Positions 1-9,135 of a stretch of 64,000 bases of DNA are shown here, one piece after another (the stretch's first letter is position 1; each line of letters starts with the position of its first letter). The DNA comes from Halopseudomonas pertucinogena (lineage in GTDB: Bacteria > Pseudomonadota > Gammaproteobacteria > Pseudomonadales > Pseudomonadaceae), in contig NZ_BMNN01000001.1 in the NCBI RefSeq assembly GCF_014646575.1, positions 248,001 through 312,000 on the forward strand, read 5' to 3'. A model generated the notes under the pieces. That model did not search any database, was not told the DNA's origin, and was given only the letters and a program-made list of their open reading frames with translations. A program made the translations under genes and the position numbers.

Positions 1-1197
1 TTCATCGGCTTCAACATGACCTTCCTGCTCATGCATGTCACCGGCCTGCTGGGCATGCCACGGCGGATCTACACCTACCAGGCGGGTCTGGGATGGGACT
101 GGCTCAATCTGCTGTCCTCCATCGGCGGCTTCGTCATGGCCTTCGGCGTCGGCATGCTGATCGTCGATCTGCTGCTGCATTTCCGCTTCGGCCGACAGGC
201 GCCGCGCAACCCCTGGAACGCCGACACCCTGGAGTGGGCGGTGGCCATGCCGGTGTCCACCTACAACTTCATCAGCCTGCCGCATCTGGAAAGCCGCCAC
301 CCGCTGTGGGATGACCGGCGCCTGCCCGATAAGCTGGAGGTCGGCAAGGGCGGACTGGTGGAGATTCAGGCCGACCGCCGGGTCACCTGGGGATCGGATG
401 TGGTGACCGGCGAGGTGCGGGAAATCATTCATGTGCCGTCCAGCTCATGGATCCCGCTGCAGACCGGCGTGCTGCTGGCAATGGTCTGTCTGGGGTTGCT
501 CACCAAGTTCTACTGGATCGCGCTGGGTGCGGCGCTGGTCGGGCTGGCGGTGGTGCTGCGCTGGAGCTGGCACAACGGTGCGCATCCCCACGCCGCACCG
601 CTGCGCGATGACGATCCGCAGGGACCGATGCTGCATTCGCGCACCTGCGATGGGCCGGGCCTGTGGGGGATGTGGTCGACCCTGCTGGCCAATGGTTCGC
701 TGTTCGCCAGCCTGTTGTTCGGCTGGTTTTACTTCTGGACCGTCTCGCCGCAGTGGCAGGCTCCGGTACAGGGGCCACTGCCGGCCCTGCCCATGCTGCT
801 CGCCGGATTTTTGCTCACTGCCTCTGCCCTGCTTTATCGGCGGCTGGTCCGGCGCCTGTGCAAGGGGCAGACGAAGGGCCTGACGCCGGGACTCTGGCTC
901 AGCGCGCTGTTCGGTCTAGCTCATGTACTGCTGGTGCTGTGGCTGCTGATGGATGCCGACCTGCAGCCTCGGACCCTGGCCCATGACGCGGTGTTGGCGG
1001 TCATGCTCGGCTATCTGCTGTTCCATTCAGCAATGGCGACCCTGTTGACCGTGATGCAGGCCCTGCGCGTGAGGTTGGGTTATGTCAGCGAGCACCTGCC
1101 CTACGAGCCGGTGGTGCTTCGGCCCTGGTGGACCTTCACGCTGGCGGTGTTCTGGATCTCTTTCGCCGGCTTCATCCTGTTGCCGCTGGCCTGGTAA
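1..1197 (+). CDS. ctaD: Cytochrome c oxidase subunit I/III fusion, C-terminal part (5' truncated by window)
   Basis: Catalytic subunit of an aa3-type terminal oxidase in the inner membrane, passing electrons from cytochrome c to O2 with proton pumping. The reading frame is open from base 1, so the start and the haem/Cu ligands lie upstream. The first ~105 residues read as the end of a COX1 domain: the HVTGLLGMPRR segment, then the typical NPWNADTLEWA and PHLESRHPLWD stretch. The remaining ~250 residues form several hydrophobic helices resembling a subunit III region, so this looks like a COX1-COX3 fusion of the kind known in some gammaproteobacteria. The following small membrane gene begins after a perfect AAGGAGG site. 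Family call is firm; the fusion is inferred from the hydrophobic profile and length. Confidence 0.85.
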   Translation, partial: FIGFNMTFLLMHVTGLLGMPRRIYTYQAGLGWDWLNLLSSIGGFVMAFGVGMLIVDLLLHFRFGRQAPRNPWNADTLEWAVAMPVSTYNFISLPHLESRHPLWDDRRLPDKLEVGKGGLVEIQADRRVTWGSDVVTGEVREIIHVPSSSWIPLQTGVLLAMVCLGLLTKFYWIALGAALVGLAVVLRWSWHNGAHPHAAPLRDDDPQGPMLHSRTCDGPGLWGMWSTLLANGSLFASLLFGWFYFWTVSPQWQAPVQGPLPALPMLLAGFLLTASALLYRRLVRRLCKGQTKGLTPGLWLSALFGLAHVLLVLWLLMDADLQPRTLAHDAVLAVMLGYLLFHSAMATLLTVMQALRVRLGYVSEHLPYEPVVLRPWWTFTLAVFWISFAGFILLPLAW

Positions 1198-1206
1198 GGA
1201 GGACGC

Positions 1207-1548
1207 ATGCGTCTGTGGCCCCATCATCCGGTGCATCTGATTTTCGGTCTGACAGTCTGGTCAGTATGGTTCGTGGTGCTCTATGGCGGGTTGTCCATCG
1301 GCTGCCAGCTGGCTCCGCCGCATCCGGATCAGGGACCGTGGAACTGGCTGAATCTGCTGCTGGGGCTTTCCACGCTGGTGATCGTCGGTGCGCTGACCTG
1401 GCTGGCCATTCAGCTCTGGCGTGCCGGTGGACAGCTGGAGGGGACCGGCCGTTACATCTGTCTGACCTCCGCCGGACTTTATGGCGTATCGGCGTTTTCC
1501 ACCCTGGCGGTGGCTCTGCCGGTGCTCTTTTTGCCCCCCTGCATTTGA
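1207..1548 (+). CDS. Small membrane protein linked to the oxidase operon
   Basis: A 113-residue protein with three predicted membrane helices (about residues 10-30, 48-68 and 85-107). It starts 9 bases after the oxidase gene behind a strong AAGGAGG ribosome site, so the two are almost certainly co-transcribed. Position suggests an accessory or assembly role for the cytochrome oxidase, but no known family motif is recognised and no function is assigned. Confidence 0.7.
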   Translation: MRLWPHHPVHLIFGLTVWSVWFVVLYGGLSIGCQLAPPHPDQGPWNWLNLLLGLSTLVIVGALTWLAIQLWRAGGQLEGTGRYICLTSAGLYGVSAFSTLAVALPVLFLPPCI

Positions 1549-1560
1549 CGGAACAGACCC

Positions 1561-2145
1561 ATGGCGGAAAAGCTGACCAATCTGGAGCAACTTCTTGACC
1601 GTCTCGACGAAGCGAGGGAGGGGCAGGATTCGGTGTCCTTCGGGCGGCTGATGGAGACCATCGGCAAGCGCTCCTTCGGCCCGCTGTTGCTGCTGATCGG
1701 TGTCATTCTGGTGTCGCCGCTGAGCGGGATCCCCGGCATGCCTTCCACCATGGGCGTGGCGGTGTTTCTACTGTCCTGTCAGATGCTGCTGCGCCGCAGG
1801 CACATCTGGCTGCCGGGCTGGATACTGCGCCGCAGCATCAGCGAGCAGAAGCTGGCCAAGGTTACCGGTTTCATGCGCAAGCCGGCCCGGTTCATCGACA
1901 GACTGATCAATCAGCGTCTCAGCTTCATGGTGGACGGCCCGGCCGGCTGGCCACTGGCGCTGGTATGTCTGCTGCTGGCGGTGACCCTGCCGCTCCTGGA
2001 GCCGGTTCCCTTTGCCGCCAGCAGTGCCGGAGCCGCGCTGACCTGCATCGGACTGGCGATGATAGCCCACGACGGATTGCTGGCGACCATCGCCTACGTG
2101 CTGGTGCTCGGAATAGGCGGGGCAGTGGCGTACCACTTCCTCTGA
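1561..2145 (+). CDS. ExoD-family membrane protein
   Basis: A 194-residue integral membrane protein resembling ExoD (exopolysaccharide synthesis protein family, PF06055). A soluble N-terminal stretch (LEQLLDRLDEAREG) is followed by the family's PLSGIPGMPSTMG segment near residue 60, a basic RRRHIWLPGWILRR stretch, and three C-terminal membrane helices. ExoD was named for an exopolysaccharide and alkali-sensitivity phenotype in rhizobia; its biochemical role is unknown. It sits between a respiratory operon and the glucan genes. Family call is good, function open. Confidence 0.75.
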   Translation: MAEKLTNLEQLLDRLDEAREGQDSVSFGRLMETIGKRSFGPLLLLIGVILVSPLSGIPGMPSTMGVAVFLLSCQMLLRRRHIWLPGWILRRSISEQKLAKVTGFMRKPARFIDRLINQRLSFMVDGPAGWPLALVCLLLAVTLPLLEPVPFAASSAGAALTCIGLAMIAHDGLLATIAYVLVLGIGGAVAYHFL

Positions 2146-2237
2146 CAGCATGCGGGTTGAACTGTCTGCCTCGGCTGCTACCTAAAGCAGAGCGAGAGCG
2201 GTGCAGTTTTCTACCCGAACAATTCAGGAGCTGTTGG

Positions 2238-3782
2238 ATGACATCATGGATCAAACCACTGGCCGGTGCTCTTGTGTGCCTGTTGCCGTGGTCAGCGCAG
2301 GCGGAGACCTTCAGTTTTCAGACAGTCATGGACAAGGCCGAGGAGCTGGCGTCGAGCAGCTGGCAGGCGCCCCCACAGGTGCCGAAATTTCTTCAGCAGC
2401 TGGGTTATCACGACTATCAGGGTATCCGCTTCAAGCCCGAACGCAGTCTGTGGGCCGACGACGACACGCCGTTCGGCGTGATGCTGCTGCCGCCGGGGCT
2501 GTTCTATCACCACGCGGTGGCACTGAACGTGGTTGAGGGCGATCAGACCGAGCCGCTGGTGTTCGACAAGACCCAGTTCAGCTACCCCAACAGCGAACTG
2601 GAGCGGCTGGTTCCCGCTGATCTGGGTTACGCCGGTTTCAAGCTGACCTTCCCCTTCTTCGAGCCGGAGGTAGCCAACCAGTTTCTGGTATTTGCCGGAG
2701 CCAGCTATTACCGGGCAGTGGGCCGGCACAACAACTTCGGCCTGTCGGGCAGGGGCATTGCGGTCAACACCGGCCTGCCCAGTGGCGAGGAGTTTCCGTC
2801 TTTCATCGAGTTCTGGCTGAAGAAACCCGAGCCGGGGGCGGAGACCATGACTTTCTATGGCCTGCTGGATGGCAGAAGCCTCACCGGAGCCTACGAGTTC
2901 CAGGTCACCCCCGGAGACGAGACGGTGATGCGGGTCCGCTCGGTGCTGTATCCGCGCAACGATATCGAGCTGATCGGCGTGGCCCCGCTGACCAGCATGT
3001 TCTATTACGGCGAGAACACCCTGCGCCCCTATGGCGAATGGCGGCCGGAGGTGCACGACTCTGATGGCCTGCTGGTCCACGATGGCAATAGCCAGGAGTG
3101 GCTGTGGCGACCGCTGAACAATCCCGCCGCACTGAGCATGGACTACTTCGCCACCGAGCAGGTGCGCGGCTTCGGCCTGCTCCAGCGCGATGGCGACTTT
3201 CGCAGTTACATGGACGCCGAGGCCGGTTATGGCACGCGGCCCAGCGCCTGGGTTGAGCCCGAGGGTGACTGGGGCAGGGGCCATGTGGTGCTGACCCAGC
3301 TGCCCACTCCGGATGAGACCAACGACAATATTGTTGCCTTCTGGACACCTGCCGAACCCCTGCCGGGCAAGCAGGCCCATGAGTTCAACTATCAGGTCCG
3401 CTTCGGCAAATCCGATCTGGCAGACAGTCCCATGGCGCAGGCTGTGGACAGTTTCGTCGGCGATGGCACGCGCATCGGTGGCGGAGACGCCGAAGGCGCA
3501 GTGCGGGTGATAGTGGACTTTGCCCGCGGGCCGCTCGCCGAGCGCAGCGCCGATGCCCCGGTCACAGCGCGGGTCACTGCGATGGAAGAGGGCGAGGTGC
3601 TGGAACACTTCGTCGAGTATGTGGCGGCCCTGGAGCGCTGGCGACTGTCCATCCTGGTACGCCCGGCAGCCAACCGACCGCTGTCGCTGCGCGCCTACCT
3701 CCACGAAGGAGAGGAGACGCTCAGCGAGACCTGGAGTTATCAGCTGCTACCCGGCAGCGACATCCTGCAGGTGATCAAATGA
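2238..3782 (+). CDS. opgG: Periplasmic glucan biosynthesis protein OpgG (MdoG)
   Basis: A 514-residue periplasmic protein of the MdoG family, needed to make and branch osmoregulated periplasmic glucans. The chosen ATG follows an AGGAG site by 7 bases and begins a Sec signal peptide ending in WSAQA (about residue 22). The open frame extends ~90 codons further upstream but that part is not protein-like. The mature part has the two-domain MdoG pattern with conserved blocks such as GYAGFKLTFPF and PRNDIELIGVAPLTSMF. It is immediately followed by a small ORF and opgH, so the three form one translation-coupled unit. Confidence 0.95.
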   Translation: MTSWIKPLAGALVCLLPWSAQAETFSFQTVMDKAEELASSSWQAPPQVPKFLQQLGYHDYQGIRFKPERSLWADDDTPFGVMLLPPGLFYHHAVALNVVEGDQTEPLVFDKTQFSYPNSELERLVPADLGYAGFKLTFPFFEPEVANQFLVFAGASYYRAVGRHNNFGLSGRGIAVNTGLPSGEEFPSFIEFWLKKPEPGAETMTFYGLLDGRSLTGAYEFQVTPGDETVMRVRSVLYPRNDIELIGVAPLTSMFYYGENTLRPYGEWRPEVHDSDGLLVHDGNSQEWLWRPLNNPAALSMDYFATEQVRGFGLLQRDGDFRSYMDAEAGYGTRPSAWVEPEGDWGRGHVVLTQLPTPDETNDNIVAFWTPAEPLPGKQAHEFNYQVRFGKSDLADSPMAQAVDSFVGDGTRIGGGDAEGAVRVIVDFARGPLAERSADAPVTARVTAMEEGEVLEHFVEYVAALERWRLSILVRPAANRPLSLRAYLHEGEETLSETWSYQLLPGSDILQVIK

Positions 3783-4064
3783 ATGGAGAAAGTCATGCGT
3801 GCCACTCACTCTGAACAGGCGTTGCGCCGGGTGCTCGCCTGGCTGCGCTGGAGCGGTCACGAGCTGACGCCGCGGCTGGAGCAGGCAGCGCTGCAGGCGC
3901 TGTCCGACGCCGTCGCCGCCGAGGAGTCCGAGCTGGTTGAAGCGGCCCTGCGGCGTCTGCGCGACAATGCAATGCTGACCTCGGACCTGAGCAGCCGGTC
4001 GATGCTGATCAGCCCGCCGTATCCTCCCCTGCGGCGCAGCAGCATCGGTTACGGTAGGTACTGA
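3783..4064 (+). CDS. Small unknown protein between opgG and opgH
   Basis: A 93-residue reading frame starting directly after the opgG stop and ending in a TGATG overlap with the opgH start; an internal ATG four codons in is an alternative start. The first 70 residues are Ala/Leu/Glu-rich and likely alpha-helical; the end is Pro/Arg/Tyr-rich (PPYPPLRRSSIGYGRY). No signal peptide or membrane segment is visible. Its exact fit between opgG and opgH and the stop/start coupling argue that it is translated. It could be a regulatory partner of OpgH, which here lacks a long cytoplasmic N-terminus, but no homology is recognised. Confidence 0.6.
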   Translation: MEKVMRATHSEQALRRVLAWLRWSGHELTPRLEQAALQALSDAVAAEESELVEAALRRLRDNAMLTSDLSSRSMLISPPYPPLRRSSIGYGRY

Positions 4065-6286
4065 TGGATAGCACCGCTACCCGGGCCACCGGCGGGCGAC
4101 AGGCTCGAACGAGCTGGCGCCTCGCCGCCATGCTGCGTCGCACCCTTCTGCTTCTGCTGGTGGCGGGGCAGACCGCCGCCGCCAGCTGGGTCATGCTGTC
4201 GGTATTGCCCTACCGCGGCGGCAACGGCCTGGAGATCGCCATGGTGGTGCTCTTCGCCATACTTTTTGCCTGGATCTCCTTCGGCTTCTGGATTGCCGTG
4301 GCCGGCTTCATTCTGCGCCGCCTGGGCGGTGATCGGCATTCGCTGCTGCGCCAGCAGAGTGAGACCGAGCTGGCGACGACCCCGCTGGCGCGCACGGCAA
4401 TCGTCATGCCGATCTATCACGAGCCGATCGAGCGCAGCCTGGGCGGGCTGAGCGCGGTGTACCAGAGCTTGGAGCGTACCGGTCAGCTCGAGCACTTCGA
4501 CTTCTACATCCTTTCCGACAGCCGCGATCCGGACATCTGGCTTCAGGAGCAGGCGGCCTGGGCGCAGCTGGTCGAGCGGCTGGGGGCGCAGGGTCGACTG
4601 TTCTACCGCCGGCGTCAGGTCAACCTCAACTACAAGAGCGGCAACGTAGCGGATTTCCTGCGCCGCTGGGGTGCGGACTACCGCTACATGGTGGTGCTGG
4701 ATGCCGACAGCCTGATGGCCGGCACCACCCTGGTGCGCATGGTGCAGTTGATGGAGCGCCACCCCCGCGTCGGCATACTGCAGACCGGCCCGGGGCTGCT
4801 CAATGGCCGGTCGCTGTTTGCCCGGGTTCAGCAGTTCTGCAGCCAGCTGTACGGCCCGCTGTTTACAACCGGGCTCGCCTCGGTGCAGCTGGGGGAGGCT
4901 GCGTTCTGGGGGCACAATGCGATCCTGCGGACCGAGCCCTTCATGGCGCATTGCGGCCTGCGCAAGCTACCGGGCTGGGGCCTGTTCCGCGGTCCGATCA
5001 TGAGCCATGACTTCGTCGAGGCCGCCTATCTGGGACGCGCCGGTCATGAAGTCTGGCTGGAGCCGGAGCTGGCAGACAGCTGGGAAGAGTCACCGCCTTC
5101 GCTGGTCGACGAACTCACCCGCGACCGGCGCTGGGTCAAGGGCAATATGCAGCATCTCTGGTTGCTGCTGTTCAGCCGCAAGCTGCGTCTGGCTCACCGC
5201 ATGGCCCTGCTCAATGGCATCATGTCTTACCTTGCTTCACCGCTGTGGCTGGCGTTTCTGGTGCTCACCACCGTCGCCACCACCCAGCTGGTGCTGTGGC
5301 CGATCAACTACTTTCCCGACCCCCACCAGCTGTATCCGCTGTGGCCGCAGTGGCAGCCGATGCGTGCGGTGGCACTGGTCACACTGACCCTGTCATTGCT
5401 GTTCATACCCAAGTTTCTTGGCCTGGCTGATGCGGCGCTGACCGGGCGCCTGCAGGCCTTTGGCGGCACGCTGCGGCTGGTCGGCAGCGTGTTGCTGGAA
5501 ATTCTGATTTCGGCGCTGCTGGCGCCGATCCGCATGCTGTCCCATTCCCGCTATGTCATCGAGGCGCTGCTCAATATCACCCTGCGCTGGGCAGGGCAGA
5601 ACCGCACCAGCGAAACCGGCTGGATGCGCGCGATTCTGCATCACGCTCCGGGCTCCCTGCTCGGGCTCGGTTGGGCGGCCTTCGCCTTGTGGCTCAAGCC
5701 GATGTTCTTCTACTGGTCGCTGCCGGTGGCCATACCGTTGATCCTGGCGGCGCCGATTTCGGTGGTATTGAGCAGGGAGCAGCTCGGCCAGTGGCTGCGC
5801 CAGCGCGGTTGGCTGCTAACCGCCGAGGAACGGCGCGGCTCGCAGCTGCTCGAGGATCTGGCGAACAACCCGCTCGCAGGCAGTCATCAGCCGGACTTCT
5901 GCGACTCGGTTATCCATCCGGTACACAACGCGCTGCAGGTTGCCCTGGGCCGCGGTGGCCGGCAGGGGTTGCGCCGCCAGCGCCTGGAATTGCTGTGCCA
6001 GCGCTGCGTGAAGATGGGGCCGCAGAATCTGACACAGGCGGAGCTGAGCCTGCTTGCCCAGGATGCTGACTGCATGCGCTATCTGCACCGTCAGGCCTGG
6101 CGTGCCCGGCCGCGCTCGCCCTGGGGACGCCTGCTCGGCCAGCAGATTGTCCGTCGTTCGCCTCCGGCCCAGAGTCCGGCGGCAGCCTATCCGGCGGTCA
6201 TGCGGGCACTGCCACCGTCCGCCAATTCCACATGGATCCAGAGCAATGGACGTTTGGCAGGTCATTCTCTATACACTGATCAGTGA
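4064..6286 (+). CDS. opgH: Glucan glucosyltransferase OpgH (MdoH), short form
   Basis: Inner-membrane family-2 glycosyltransferase that polymerises glucose from UDP-glucose and passes the chain to the periplasm for OpgG. The catalytic domain lies between membrane helices: VMPIYHEP near residue 112, a VVLDADS motif near 212, and RDRRWVKGN near 354 matching the processive (Q/R)xxRW signature. At 740 residues it is shorter than E. coli (847) or Pseudomonas (~860) forms. It starts only about 17 residues before the first membrane helix, so the long cytoplasmic N-terminus is absent, as in the short Xanthomonas type. Its 3' end overlaps the next gene by 41 bases. Confidence 0.93.
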   Translation: MDSTATRATGGRQARTSWRLAAMLRRTLLLLLVAGQTAAASWVMLSVLPYRGGNGLEIAMVVLFAILFAWISFGFWIAVAGFILRRLGGDRHSLLRQQSETELATTPLARTAIVMPIYHEPIERSLGGLSAVYQSLERTGQLEHFDFYILSDSRDPDIWLQEQAAWAQLVERLGAQGRLFYRRRQVNLNYKSGNVADFLRRWGADYRYMVVLDADSLMAGTTLVRMVQLMERHPRVGILQTGPGLLNGRSLFARVQQFCSQLYGPLFTTGLASVQLGEAAFWGHNAILRTEPFMAHCGLRKLPGWGLFRGPIMSHDFVEAAYLGRAGHEVWLEPELADSWEESPPSLVDELTRDRRWVKGNMQHLWLLLFSRKLRLAHRMALLNGIMSYLASPLWLAFLVLTTVATTQLVLWPINYFPDPHQLYPLWPQWQPMRAVALVTLTLSLLFIPKFLGLADAALTGRLQAFGGTLRLVGSVLLEILISALLAPIRMLSHSRYVIEALLNITLRWAGQNRTSETGWMRAILHHAPGSLLGLGWAAFALWLKPMFFYWSLPVAIPLILAAPISVVLSREQLGQWLRQRGWLLTAEERRGSQLLEDLANNPLAGSHQPDFCDSVIHPVHNALQVALGRGGRQGLRRQRLELLCQRCVKMGPQNLTQAELSLLAQDADCMRYLHRQAWRARPRSPWGRLLGQQIVRRSPPAQSPAAAYPAVMRALPPSANSTWIQSNGRLAGHSLYTDQ

Positions 6287-6734
6287 GTTTTCCGACCTCA
6301 CCGATGTCGAGCAGGCCACACGCGTTGCGCTGCGCCTGCTGGTAGCAGCCGTGCTGGGCGGGCTGCTCGGTTTCGAGCGTGAAAGTCATGGCAAGGCGGC
6401 GGGCATCCGCACCCATATTCTGGTGTGTACCGGTGCGGCGCTGTTTGTGATGGGCTCGGAACTGGTCGAGGGCGGCGATGACGCCATGAGCCGGGTGGTG
6501 CAGGGCATCGTTGCCGGCATCGGCTTCCTTGGTGCGGGCACCATCATCAAGGGCGAGCGGATGGATGACGTCAAGGGGCTGACCACCGCTGCGGGAGTGT
6601 GGATGACCGCTGCGGTGGGCGTCTGTGTCGGGCTCGGCCTGGAAGCCACTGCGGTGCTGGCGACCCTGGTCATGCTGTTCACGCTCAACGTGCTGCCTCA
6701 CTTCATTGATCGGATGGACAAGAACGAGGACTAG
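6246..6734 (+). CDS. MgtC/SapB-family membrane protein
   Basis: A 162-residue inner-membrane protein with the MgtC/SapB transmembrane domain: [32 protein letters not shown], and [13 protein letters not shown] followed by [15 protein letters not shown]. MgtC proteins support growth in low Mg2+ and modulate the ATP synthase or membrane potential; few are true transporters. The soluble C-terminal domain of Salmonella MgtC is missing, so this is the short SapB-like form. The start was set at MDVWQVILY because upstream codons read through opgH in another frame. The overlap with opgH suggests co-expression. Confidence 0.85.
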   Translation: MDVWQVILYTLISEFSDLTDVEQATRVALRLLVAAVLGGLLGFERESHGKAAGIRTHILVCTGAALFVMGSELVEGGDDAMSRVVQGIVAGIGFLGAGTIIKGERMDDVKGLTTAAGVWMTAAVGVCVGLGLEATAVLATLVMLFTLNVLPHFIDRMDKNED

Positions 6735-6804
6735 CCGCCTTGGCCGACCCGGGCGGATTTACGGTACACTGCCGGCCCGTCCGTTCCGAGAAATTCCGAT
6801 CGCC

Positions 6805-7344
6805 ATGGCGCTTCAGTCCATCCCCTGCAAGATTCAGCTCAATCTCTCCGATACCGACCGTGGGGTCTATGAAGACCTGCGGCTGACCGTCGCCCGCCAC
6901 CCTTCGGAAACCGGCCAGCGGCTGGCCGCCCGGGTACTGGCCTACGCCCTGTGGTATCACGAGCGGCTGGCCTTCGGCCGCGGCCTGTCCGATGTAGACG
7001 AGCCTGCTTTGTGGCAGAAGAGCCTGGACGGCCGCATCGAGCACTGGATCGACGTCGGTCAGCCGGATGCCGACCGTATGATCGCCGGTTCCCGCCGGGG
7101 CGAGCGTTGCTCTGTGCTGGTCTACGGTGGCAACCGGGTGTGGCCCGGCAAGGTGCTGCCGGCGGTGGAGCAGCAAGGCAATCTGAGTATTGCGGTCCTG
7201 CCACAGGAACCATTGGACGCGCTGGCCGGCGAGCTGGCGCGCAACTTCGACTGGAGCGTGATGATCAGCGATGGCGTGCTCTATGTCAGCGATGCCGACA
7301 CGCAGCACGAGTTCGTTCTCGACTGGCTGCTGGGGGAGCGCTGA
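6805..7344 (+). CDS. yaeQ: YaeQ family protein
   Basis: A 179-residue cytosolic protein of the YaeQ family, which has a PD-(D/E)XK nuclease-like fold but no established reaction. Family hallmarks seen are the opening SIPCKIQLNLSDTDRGVYED, LRLTVARHPSETG, YALWYHERLAFGRGLSD and DEPALWQKSLDGRIEHWIDVG. The start at MALQSIPCK fits the family length of ~180. A TACACT -10-like hexamer lies about 35 bases upstream. recJ starts 6 bases downstream, so the two are probably co-transcribed. Confidence 0.9.
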   Translation: MALQSIPCKIQLNLSDTDRGVYEDLRLTVARHPSETGQRLAARVLAYALWYHERLAFGRGLSDVDEPALWQKSLDGRIEHWIDVGQPDADRMIAGSRRGERCSVLVYGGNRVWPGKVLPAVEQQGNLSIAVLPQEPLDALAGELARNFDWSVMISDGVLYVSDADTQHEFVLDWLLGER

Positions 7345-7350
7345 GCCGGC

Positions 7351-9069
7351 ATGCGTATCGAGTCCCGCGTCCTGCCCGAGCAACTGCCCGATCTCGGTGA
7401 CCTGCCGCCGCTGCTGACCCGCCTCTATGCTGCACGGGGCGTGCGTTCGGCAGCAGAACTGGACCGCAGCCTGAAGTCGTTGCTGCCGGTCTCGCTGTTC
7501 AAGGGTATGGATCAGGCAGTGAAGGTGCTGCGCGAGGCGCTGGAGCAGCGTCAGTCCATCCTGATTGTCGGCGACTTTGACTGCGACGGTGCCACCGCCA
7601 GCGCCGTGGCGGTGCTGGGGCTGCGGGCGATGGGCGCGGCCCGGGTCGACTATCTGGTGCCCAACCGCTTCGAATACGGCTACGGCCTCACGCCGGAAAT
7701 TGTCGAGGTGGCGCTGGAGCGCGAGCCGCAGGTACTGGTCACCGTGGATAACGGCATCTCCAGTGTCGACGGCGTGGCGGCTGCGCGGGCAGCCGGCCTG
7801 AAGGTGGTGGTCACCGACCATCACCTGCCCGGTGAACGGCTCCCCGAGGCCGATGCCATCGTCAATCCGAGCCAGCCGGGCTGCGATTTTCCGAGCAAGT
7901 CGATCGCCGGGGTCGGCGTCATCTTCTATGTGCTCATGGCGCTTCGGGCCGAGCTGCGCGGCATGGGTTGGTTCACTGCCCGGCGCCCGGAACCCAATCT
8001 GGGCGAACTGCTGGATCTGGTGGCGCTGGGGACGGTGGCCGACGTGGTGCCGCTGGACGCCAACAACCGCATTCTCGTGCATCAGGGGCTGGCACGCATC
8101 CGCGCCGGGCGCTGCCGACCGGGCATCCGCGCGTTGCTGGAAGTGGCCCGCCGGCCAGCCGAGCGGCTGGCGTCCACGGATCTGGGTTTCATCATAGGGC
8201 CGCGGCTGAACGCCGCCGGTCGGCTGGACGACATGAGTCTGGGCATCGAGTGCCTGCTCACCGACGATGAGCAGCTGGCGCTGGACATGGCCCGGGAGCT
8301 GGACAGCCTAAACCGCGACCGCAAGAGCATCGAACAGGACATGCAGCAACAGGCGCTGACGATGCTGGACGAGACCGGATTCCAGGACAGCGATCTGCCT
8401 TTCGGGCTGTGTTTGTTTGATCCGCAGTGGCACCAGGGAGTGATTGGCATTCTCGCTTCACGCCTGAAGGAGCGCTATCACCGTCCGGTGATCGCCTTCG
8501 CCGATGCCGGCGACGGCCAGATCAAGGGCTCGGCACGCTCGGTGAGCGGTCTGCATATCCGCGATGCACTGGACAGCGTGGCAGCGGCCAATCCGGGGCT
8601 GATCAGCAAATTCGGCGGCCACGCCATGGCTGCGGGCCTGTCCATGCCGGCGGAACACTTCGAGGCCTTCCGCGAGGCGTTCGACCGGGAGGTGCGGCGC
8701 CAGCTCTGCGCGGAAGATCTGACCGGACGCCTGCTTTGCGACGGCGAGCTGACGCCCGAAGAATTCAACCTGCAGCTGGCCATGGCGCTGCGCGACGCCG
8801 GACCCTGGGGGCAGCACTTTCCCGAGCCCGGTTTCCATGGCCATTTCAACCTGATTCAGCAGCGGCTGGTCGGTGAGCGCCACCTGAAGATGGTGCTGCA
8901 ACCGGACGGCGCGACCGAACTGCTGGATGCCATTGCCTTCAACATCGACCCGCAGATCTGGCCCGACCCGAGTATTCGCCAGGTGCGGCTGGTCTACAGT
9001 CTGGATGTGAACGAATACCGCGGCCGTCAGAGCCTGCAGCTGATGGTGAGACATCTGCAGGCGTGCTGA
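7351..9069 (+). CDS. recJ: Single-stranded-DNA-specific exonuclease RecJ
   Basis: 5'-to-3' single-strand DNA exonuclease of recombination and mismatch/base-excision repair, requiring Mn2+/Mg2+. At 572 residues it matches the family. The DHH phosphoesterase core is visible: VGDFDCDGATASAV near residue 72, a DNGIS motif, then TDHHLPGE near 155 with the diagnostic DHH. The DHHA1 domain carries KFGGHAMAAGLSM near residue 421, and the C-terminal OB-like domain follows. It precedes prfB as in other gammaproteobacteria. Confidence 0.96.
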   Translation: MRIESRVLPEQLPDLGDLPPLLTRLYAARGVRSAAELDRSLKSLLPVSLFKGMDQAVKVLREALEQRQSILIVGDFDCDGATASAVAVLGLRAMGAARVDYLVPNRFEYGYGLTPEIVEVALEREPQVLVTVDNGISSVDGVAAARAAGLKVVVTDHHLPGERLPEADAIVNPSQPGCDFPSKSIAGVGVIFYVLMALRAELRGMGWFTARRPEPNLGELLDLVALGTVADVVPLDANNRILVHQGLARIRAGRCRPGIRALLEVARRPAERLASTDLGFIIGPRLNAAGRLDDMSLGIECLLTDDEQLALDMARELDSLNRDRKSIEQDMQQQALTMLDETGFQDSDLPFGLCLFDPQWHQGVIGILASRLKERYHRPVIAFADAGDGQIKGSARSVSGLHIRDALDSVAAANPGLISKFGGHAMAAGLSMPAEHFEAFREAFDREVRRQLCAEDLTGRLLCDGELTPEEFNLQLAMALRDAGPWGQHFPEPGFHGHFNLIQQRLVGERHLKMVLQPDGATELLDAIAFNIDPQIWPDPSIRQVRLVYSLDVNEYRGRQSLQLMVRHLQAC

Positions 9070-9099
9070 TGCGGCCTGCACGGGCCGTGGGTTTTCCGC

Positions 9100-9105
9100 T
9101 ACAAT
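9100..9105 (+). promoter_or_regulatory. Candidate -10 element of the prfB promoter
   Basis: A TACAAT hexamer lies 31 bases before the prfB start in the 66-base recJ-prfB gap. No good -35 is seen at the usual distance, so this is a weak, position-based call. Confidence 0.3.
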
Positions 9106-9135
9106 AGCCCCTTTTTCCTGACGGGATTTGTCACC

